8,108 bases of DNA from Firmicutes bacterium CAG:534. GTDB lineage: Bacteria; Bacillota; Clostridia; Lachnospirales; Lachnospiraceae. Location of the stretch: assembly GCA_000436115.1 (NCBI GenBank), contig FR894565.1, positions 1 through 8,108 of the forward strand, read 5' to 3'. The notes under the pieces were generated by a model. The model made no database searches. It was not told the DNA's origin and was given only the letters and a program-made list of their open reading frames with translations. Below, in pieces: positions 4,438 to 8,108 of this stretch; the first letter of the stretch is position 1, and every line of letters begins with the position of its first letter. A program made the position numbers and the translations under genes.

Positions 4438-6147
4438 TTATTCTTCAAATTTTGCAACTTTGAATTTCTGGATCATTTTGCGCAGGCTCTCTGCCTCATT
4501 ACTCATTTCCTGACTTGCAGCCGCACATTCCTCAGAAGTTGCGGAATTGGTCTGTACCACATCATTGATCTGTTCAATTCCTTCATTGATCTGCTTGATT
4601 TCTGCTGTCTGTGTTTCCAGTGTTTCTGCAATGTTGGAAACCGCTTCTGTGATCACTTTGGAGTTTTCGGTTACCGCTTCTAAGTGGGTAGCAGTCTGCC
4701 CGGCGATGGTCATACCCTTTTCTACCGCCTTAACAGATGTCTCGATCAAGGTTGCAGACTCCTTTGCCGCCTGGGCGCTCTGATCTGCCAATACATTGAC
4801 CTGATCTGCCACAACCGCAAAGCCTTTTCCTGCTTCTCCCGCTCTTGCCGCCTCAATAGAAGCATTTAATGCAAGCAGATTTGTCTGGGATGCAATATCG
4901 TTGATGGTTGCAATGATCTTATCGATCTCCCGGGACGCCTCATTGATCTCATGCATGGACTGAACCATTTCATGCATCTTGCCATTGCTTTCTGAAATGG
5001 CATTTCCAAGCTCTTCTACTCTTCCGCTTATCTCATTTGCCGACTTGGAATTCTGTTCTACCTGTTCCGAAACCCCTGCAACTGTTGCTGTCAGCTCTTC
5101 TACAACTGCGGCCTGATTGGTAGCCCCATCTGCAAGATCGTTAGAGCTTGCTGCTACCTGCTCCGCCCCGCTGGTAACTTTATCTGAAACACGCTGGATC
5201 CCTTTCACGGTATCTGCCATGCTCTTTTCAAATGCCATAAAGGAATCTAAGATGCCGATAAAATCACCCTTCCACTCCACTTCAGGCTGGGCGTCAAAAT
5301 TCCCTTCTGAAAAGAGCTTCATAACACGGTCAATATCTTCTACATAAGACCCCAGGATGCTGATAGATTTACGCATGCTGTGTGCCAGTCTTCCGATTTC
5401 ATCCTCTGAATGATATTCCAGCGTACTGTGCAGGTTTCCTTCTGTTAATTCCTTTGCCACATTCTCAATGGCATGTAAGGGCTCCAAAATTGTCTGAAGT
5501 ACCTTTTTGCTTGTCTTCTGGGTCAGGATCCATGCAAAGATCAGGCAGGCAATAATGCCTGCAAAGCCTACGACTGCAGAAACAAAAGTATTTCTAACGG
5601 TCCGATTGCTCACCTCATCGGTCAGTTCATCCAATCTTATTGCAATTTCTACGGTTTTATTTAATGCCGGTGTGCACTCATTATGAATGGCGTCAATGGC
5701 TTTTTCCTTGTCACCGCTCATAATATCTGCCATGATGGAATAACCCACATTTCCCCAGTCGGAAAGAGAGGTGGCATATTCCTGATAATCTGCATCAGAA
5801 ACAACACCGGTTCCCTTTAAGATTTTCAGCTCTGAGTCAACCTCTGCAAGCAGATTTTCTACTGTCTGCTTGTAACCATCGTAAGTGGATGCATCATCAT
5901 TTAATGCCATTTCCCTGATATTTCTTGCTGCTGCATTCACATTGATCCTGCAGATTTTAACTGCCTGATCTGCAGCGTTGACATTCTGAACATAATTTAA
6001 CATGTTGCCAAACAGCATTCCTATGATCACTATGGACAAGAGGCCCGAAATCAGCATCATAATAATGACTTTTCTGTAGCCATAGCTTATCCTTTCCTTC
6101 AACTGCATATTTTCCAATTTCTTCTTTGTGCTTTTCTGCGACAACAT
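4438..6147 (-). CDS. Methyl-accepting chemotaxis protein with extracellular helical sensor and HAMP linker
   Basis: 569 residues from the chosen ATG. Topology: cytoplasmic tail, membrane helix 1 (about 27-50), extracellular alpha-helical sensor (51-187, four-helix-bundle type), membrane helix 2 (188-209), HAMP (about 210-263), a second HAMP-like stretch (about 264-316) and a long coiled-coil signalling domain. The hairpin tip that contacts CheA and CheW is intact (417-450, with QTNLLALNASIEAARAGE and GKGFAVVADQV). Methylation helices with E/Q pairs flank it. There is no C-terminal CheR-tethering pentapeptide; the end is KVAKFEE. Start choice: ATG at 6145-6147, with AAAGGA upstream at a longish spacing. 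An ATG three codons earlier (6154-6156) is possible, and the frame is open to a TTG at 6190-6192. Ligand unknown. Its own promoter lies at 6183-6211. Confidence 0.93.
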   Translation of the reverse strand: MLSQKSTKKKLENMQLKERISYGYRKVIIMMLISGLLSIVIIGMLFGNMLNYVQNVNAADQAVKICRINVNAAARNIREMALNDDASTYDGYKQTVENLLAEVDSELKILKGTGVVSDADYQEYATSLSDWGNVGYSIMADIMSGDKEKAIDAIHNECTPALNKTVEIAIRLDELTDEVSNRTVRNTFVSAVVGFAGIIACLIFAWILTQKTSKKVLQTILEPLHAIENVAKELTEGNLHSTLEYHSEDEIGRLAHSMRKSISILGSYVEDIDRVMKLFSEGNFDAQPEVEWKGDFIGILDSFMAFEKSMADTVKGIQRVSDKVTSGAEQVAASSNDLADGATNQAAVVEELTATVAGVSEQVEQNSKSANEISGRVEELGNAISESNGKMHEMVQSMHEINEASREIDKIIATINDIASQTNLLALNASIEAARAGEAGKGFAVVADQVNVLADQSAQAAKESATLIETSVKAVEKGMTIAGQTATHLEAVTENSKVITEAVSNIAETLETQTAEIKQINEGIEQINDVVQTNSATSEECAAASQEMSNEAESLRKMIQKFKVAKFEE

Positions 6148-6182
6148 AATTATCATTTCCTTTCTCTCTAGTTTTCGACATT

Positions 6183-6211
6183 TATATACCAAAATCGAAT
6201 TATCAAGTCAA
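6183..6211 (-). promoter_or_regulatory. Sigma-A promoter of the chemoreceptor gene
   Basis: On the - strand: TTGACT (6211-6206), a 17-base spacer, TATATA (6188-6183). The start would be near 6176, leaving about 28 bases before the ATG. No sigma-D/sigma-28 motility promoter (TAAA with GCCGATAA) was found in this region, so the gene is probably not under the flagellar sigma factor from this site. Confidence 0.65.
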
Positions 6212-6277
6212 GATGTTTTCGCTAATTTTTTCCAATTCTCCCTTTTTCACAATTTTTGATTATTCCGGTTTGGAAAA

Positions 6278-6295
6278 TTAGTACTTTTGTCACGC
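6278..6295. promoter_or_regulatory. Partial third copy of the TTAGTAC site (site C)
   Basis: TTAGTACTTTTGT (6278-6290) is identical to the first 13 bases of site B, but the right arm is degraded (CACGC). It lies about 67 bp upstream of the chemoreceptor -35. An 8-bp inverted repeat, TTTTCCAA (6228-6235) with TTGGAAAA (6270-6277), lies between the two. It may be a weak or half operator. Confidence 0.4.
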
Positions 6296-6321
6296 TTATT
6301 ATTTCAGGGAATTTTTCTTTT

Positions 6322-6439
6322 CAAAAAATATAAAGGGCTGCATTTCGCAACCCTTTTCTGATAAATCTAAATCCACTTTATAACTCTAGTTTATTGACTA
6401 CCTACTTTATAAATATCTCATGAATAACTCTATACATCT
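6322..6439 (-). ncRNA. Candidate small RNA between the binding-protein and chemoreceptor genes (about 115 nt)
   Basis: A promoter at 6446-6474 and a terminator at 6332-6356 on the same strand bracket an A/T-rich stretch with no gene. The binding-protein gene upstream already has its own terminator, so this second terminator needs another transcript to end. An 11-codon frame (ATG complement at 6429-6431 region) exists but has no ribosome binding site. Otherwise only A/T-rich sequence with short direct repeats is seen. A long leader of the chemoreceptor that ends early is the other reading. Confidence 0.35.
6332..6356 (-). terminator. Terminator on the - strand upstream of the chemoreceptor
   Basis: AAAGGG (6332-6337) pairs with CCCTTT (6351-6356). 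After one C:A mismatch, TGC (6339-6341) pairs with GCA (6347-6349) around loop ATTTC. On the - strand the stem is followed by a T-rich tail (complement of the A-rich run at 6323-6331). It separates transcripts coming from the right from the chemoreceptor unit. Confidence 0.72.
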
Positions 6440-6445
6440 GTTGTT

Positions 6446-6474
6446 AGTATATACTATTCAGCCGCTAAATACAA
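6446..6474 (-). promoter_or_regulatory. Possible promoter of the small RNA upstream of the chemoreceptor
   Basis: On the - strand: TTGTAT (6474-6469), a 17-base spacer, TATACT (6451-6446). The start would be near 6439. The -10 lies inside a 12-bp perfect palindrome TAGTATATACTA (6445-6456). The region is A/T-rich, so a chance match is possible. Confidence 0.42.
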
Positions 6475-6498
6475 CTATTCTCTTAGTTTTATCTAAAA

Positions 6499-6530
6499 GA
6501 GCTGCCGCACTAATGTGCGACAGCTCCCTT
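6499..6530 (-). terminator. Terminator of the binding-protein gene
   Basis: GAGCTG (6499-6504) pairs with CAGCTC (6521-6526). After one mismatch, CGCAC (6506-6510) pairs with GTGCG (6515-6519) around a TAAT loop. On the - strand TTTT follows the stem (complement of 6495-6498). It lies 36 bases after the stop codon at 6563. A T-run on the + side (6529-6533) would also allow + strand termination. Confidence 0.88.
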
Positions 6531-6562
6531 TTTATGCTCTTATTAAAGTTCAGTCAAACGAC

Positions 6563-8108
6563 TTACTGTGCCTTCCAAGCGTCATACTGTGCCTGGAACT
6601 CAGCCAGTACATCCTGGTATCCAGCCTCATCAAGAGCTGCCTGGTATGCTTCGATAGTAGCATCGATATCTGCTGCTGCAAAACCACCGTTCTCAAGAGG
6701 GAAACCATAGGTTTCAAATACGTTCTGGCATGCTGCGAACTGAGCCTCTACAGGAGTCTTGTCGAAACGGAAACCTGCTGCAGGAGAGGTCTTAGCACCA
6801 CCATTGAATGCCTCGTACAGGCTAGCCTTATCTGCAGGCTCACCAGCAACAGGAGTTACGATGGTAGCAGATGCGGACTCCCACATGGAGTGGTTGTACT
6901 TCTCGGAAGTCTGAGCAACCTGGCCGTTCTCATCATAAGTAAAGTCTTCACCTTCGATACCGAATGTCCAAAGATCAGCAAGCTTGCTGTCTGTGTAAAG
7001 AAGACCCATGAAATCGATACAAGCCTGTGCCTGCTCAGGTGTGCTGTTTGCAGTTACGCAGTAGCAGGAACCAAGAGCGGATGTAGAGTGAGCCCATCTG
7101 TCAGTAACAGGTGCCATAACAACTTCCTGATTATAACGGCTGTTAGCCTCTGCATTAACCGGGATATCTGTCCACCAGGAGAATGCCCAATCCTGTGTCT
7201 GAGTTGTGGTATCTGTTGTGGTCTTTGTTACATCATCTTCAGAGATGTATCCCTTCTCAGCCCATTCAGCCATCAGAGTACAGAACTCTTTGTACTGAGG
7301 AGTAAGAATGGTATCAACAACTTCGTTTGTGTTCTTATCAACTGCTACCCAGTTAGCTGTAGCATCAGCGGTGAAGAAATCAAAATCGTTGATGTATAAT
7401 CTGTAGAACATAGCAGTCTTCTGTGTTAACCAGGGATACTTAAGTCCTTCTGACTTAGCGTCCTCAAGCATGGGCTCGATGTCCTTCAGAGACTTAACGG
7501 AAGACATATCCCAACCATACTTGTCAGCAAGATCCTTACGAGCCATGATATCATAGCCTTCTACATTATCCTTGTAAACAGGGATGAAGTAGTTCTTGCC
7601 GTTGTACTTGGTTGCTTCCCACTGACTTTCGTCCATGGAGTTGTAAAGGTCTGTTCCAGGAAGAAGATCTGTCAGATCATAAACTGCGTTCTGAGGAACC
7701 AGATCGTTAGTACCGATAACGCTCTCCCACGAAGCTGTCCAGAGAAGGTTGATTTCGTTGTTAGCCAGAGCAAGGTTAGCCTTGTCTGTGTACTCACCGG
7801 AACCGATATCTGTAAGCTTGATCTCAACATTGATCTTGTCGCCGATGTAAGCGTTTACAGCATCCTGAACCTTCTGTACCTGAGCGGAATCAGGAGTTGC
7901 AAGGTTGAAGGTTGCTCTTGTTACGTTGATGACAACCTTATCACCTGATGCAGCGTCTGTGGTCTCTGCTGCTGCAGTATCATCTGCTGCAGTTGTGTCC
8001 TCTGCTGCTGTGTCAGTTGTTTCTGTGGTCTCTGCTGTAGTGTCAGTTGCTGTGCTGTCGCTGCTGCCGCCACATCCTGCCAGAAGTCCAACAGCCATAG
8101 CGGCTACC
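6563..8108 (-). CDS. ABC transporter sugar-type substrate-binding lipoprotein, 5' end cut by the window edge
   Basis: About 514 residues are visible; the start codon and most of the signal peptide lie beyond the edge. The frame stays open to the last base, so the ATG at 8096-8098 is internal. The visible end of the signal peptide (VAAMAVGLLAGC) contains lipobox LAGC, with the lipidated Cys encoded at 8072-8074. A Thr/Ala/Asp-rich linker of about 40 residues follows, then a periplasmic-binding-protein fold (family 1 type: LANNEINLLWTASWES, YNGKNYFIPVYKD, YGWDMSSVKSLKD). The C-terminal 70 or so residues, ending AEFQAQYDAWKAQ, resemble the DUF3502 domain of oligosaccharide-binding lipoproteins. 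The protein should capture an extracellular sugar or oligosaccharide for an ABC importer; the substrate cannot be read. A terminator follows the stop, and no permease gene lies downstream. Confidence 0.92.
   Translation of the reverse strand, partial: VAAMAVGLLAGCGGSSDSTATDTTAETTETTDTAAEDTTAADDTAAAETTDAASGDKVVINVTRATFNLATPDSAQVQKVQDAVNAYIGDKINVEIKLTDIGSGEYTDKANLALANNEINLLWTASWESVIGTNDLVPQNAVYDLTDLLPGTDLYNSMDESQWEATKYNGKNYFIPVYKDNVEGYDIMARKDLADKYGWDMSSVKSLKDIEPMLEDAKSEGLKYPWLTQKTAMFYRLYINDFDFFTADATANWVAVDKNTNEVVDTILTPQYKEFCTLMAEWAEKGYISEDDVTKTTTDTTTQTQDWAFSWWTDIPVNAEANSRYNQEVVMAPVTDRWAHSTSALGSCYCVTANSTPEQAQACIDFMGLLYTDSKLADLWTFGIEGEDFTYDENGQVAQTSEKYNHSMWESASATIVTPVAGEPADKASLYEAFNGGAKTSPAAGFRFDKTPVEAQFAACQNVFETYGFPLENGGFAAADIDATIEAYQAALDEAGYQDVLAEFQAQYDAWKAQ

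Noticed and set aside
6148..6192. Chemoreceptor start at TTG 6190-6192
   Set aside because: The TTG lies on the predicted -10 element and upstream of the predicted transcription start, and has no ribosome binding site.
6148..6330. Cyclic di-GMP riboswitch in front of the chemoreceptor
   Set aside because: None of the conserved core blocks could be found, and the predicted leader is only about 28 bases.
6445..6456. TAGTATATACTA palindrome as another regulator site
   Set aside because: It is A/T-rich, only 12 bp, and overlaps a -10-like element. It shares only TTAGTA with the other sites, so chance is likely.
6515..7399. 294-codon + strand open frame opposite the binding-protein gene
   Set aside because: It is Cys/Leu/Ser-rich and antisense to a lipoprotein gene with clear domains. 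No start signal is visible, and it begins inside the terminator.

Overview
The window looks like a chromosomal segment from a low-to-moderate GC Firmicute, most likely a gut-type Clostridia (Lachnospiraceae-like). The reasons are the clostridial form of the chemoreceptor signalling tip, an AGGAGGT ribosome binding site, strong sigma-A type promoters, many compact U-tailed terminators, tRNA genes without encoded CCA, and a Thr/Ala/Asp-rich sugar-binding lipoprotein. No phage, transposon or CRISPR hallmark is visible. The species is not named because nothing here fixes it.

Layout. Positions 1-372 (+ strand) hold a tRNA cluster: the last 14 bases of a tRNA cut by the window edge, then tRNA-His(GTG), tRNA-Gln(TTG) and tRNA-Lys(TTT), closed by a bidirectional terminator. 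Positions 389-3920 (- strand) are one probable four-gene housekeeping operon, read rlmL-like methyltransferase > membrane-anchored amidase-like protein > rdgB > yfcE. It has a clear extended -10 promoter at 3891-3920 and ends at the terminator shared with the tRNAs. Positions 3922-4123 (- strand) hold a 48-residue Asn/Gln/Ser/Lys-rich protein with its own ribosome binding site and terminator. Positions 4124-4437 are non-coding and carry two copies of a palindromic TTAGTAC-type site, a good + strand promoter and a possible small RNA ending in a hairpin. Positions 4438-6147 (- strand) encode a methyl-accepting chemotaxis protein. Positions 6148-6562 are non-coding: the chemoreceptor promoter, a partial third copy of the TTAGTAC site, and a promoter-terminator pair that could produce a second small RNA. 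Positions 6563-8108 (- strand) encode a sugar-type ABC transporter binding lipoprotein whose 5' end lies beyond the right edge.

How it fits together. The left part is translation and housekeeping: tRNAs, an rRNA methyltransferase, a nucleotide-pool cleaning enzyme, a small phosphoesterase and a cell-wall-hydrolase-like protein. The right part is environmental: nutrient capture and chemotaxis. The observations most worth following are the amidase-like protein, which has lost two active-site positions; the repeated palindrome around the small-protein and chemoreceptor genes; and the two orphan promoter-terminator units. Everything about function is read from motifs; no search was run.
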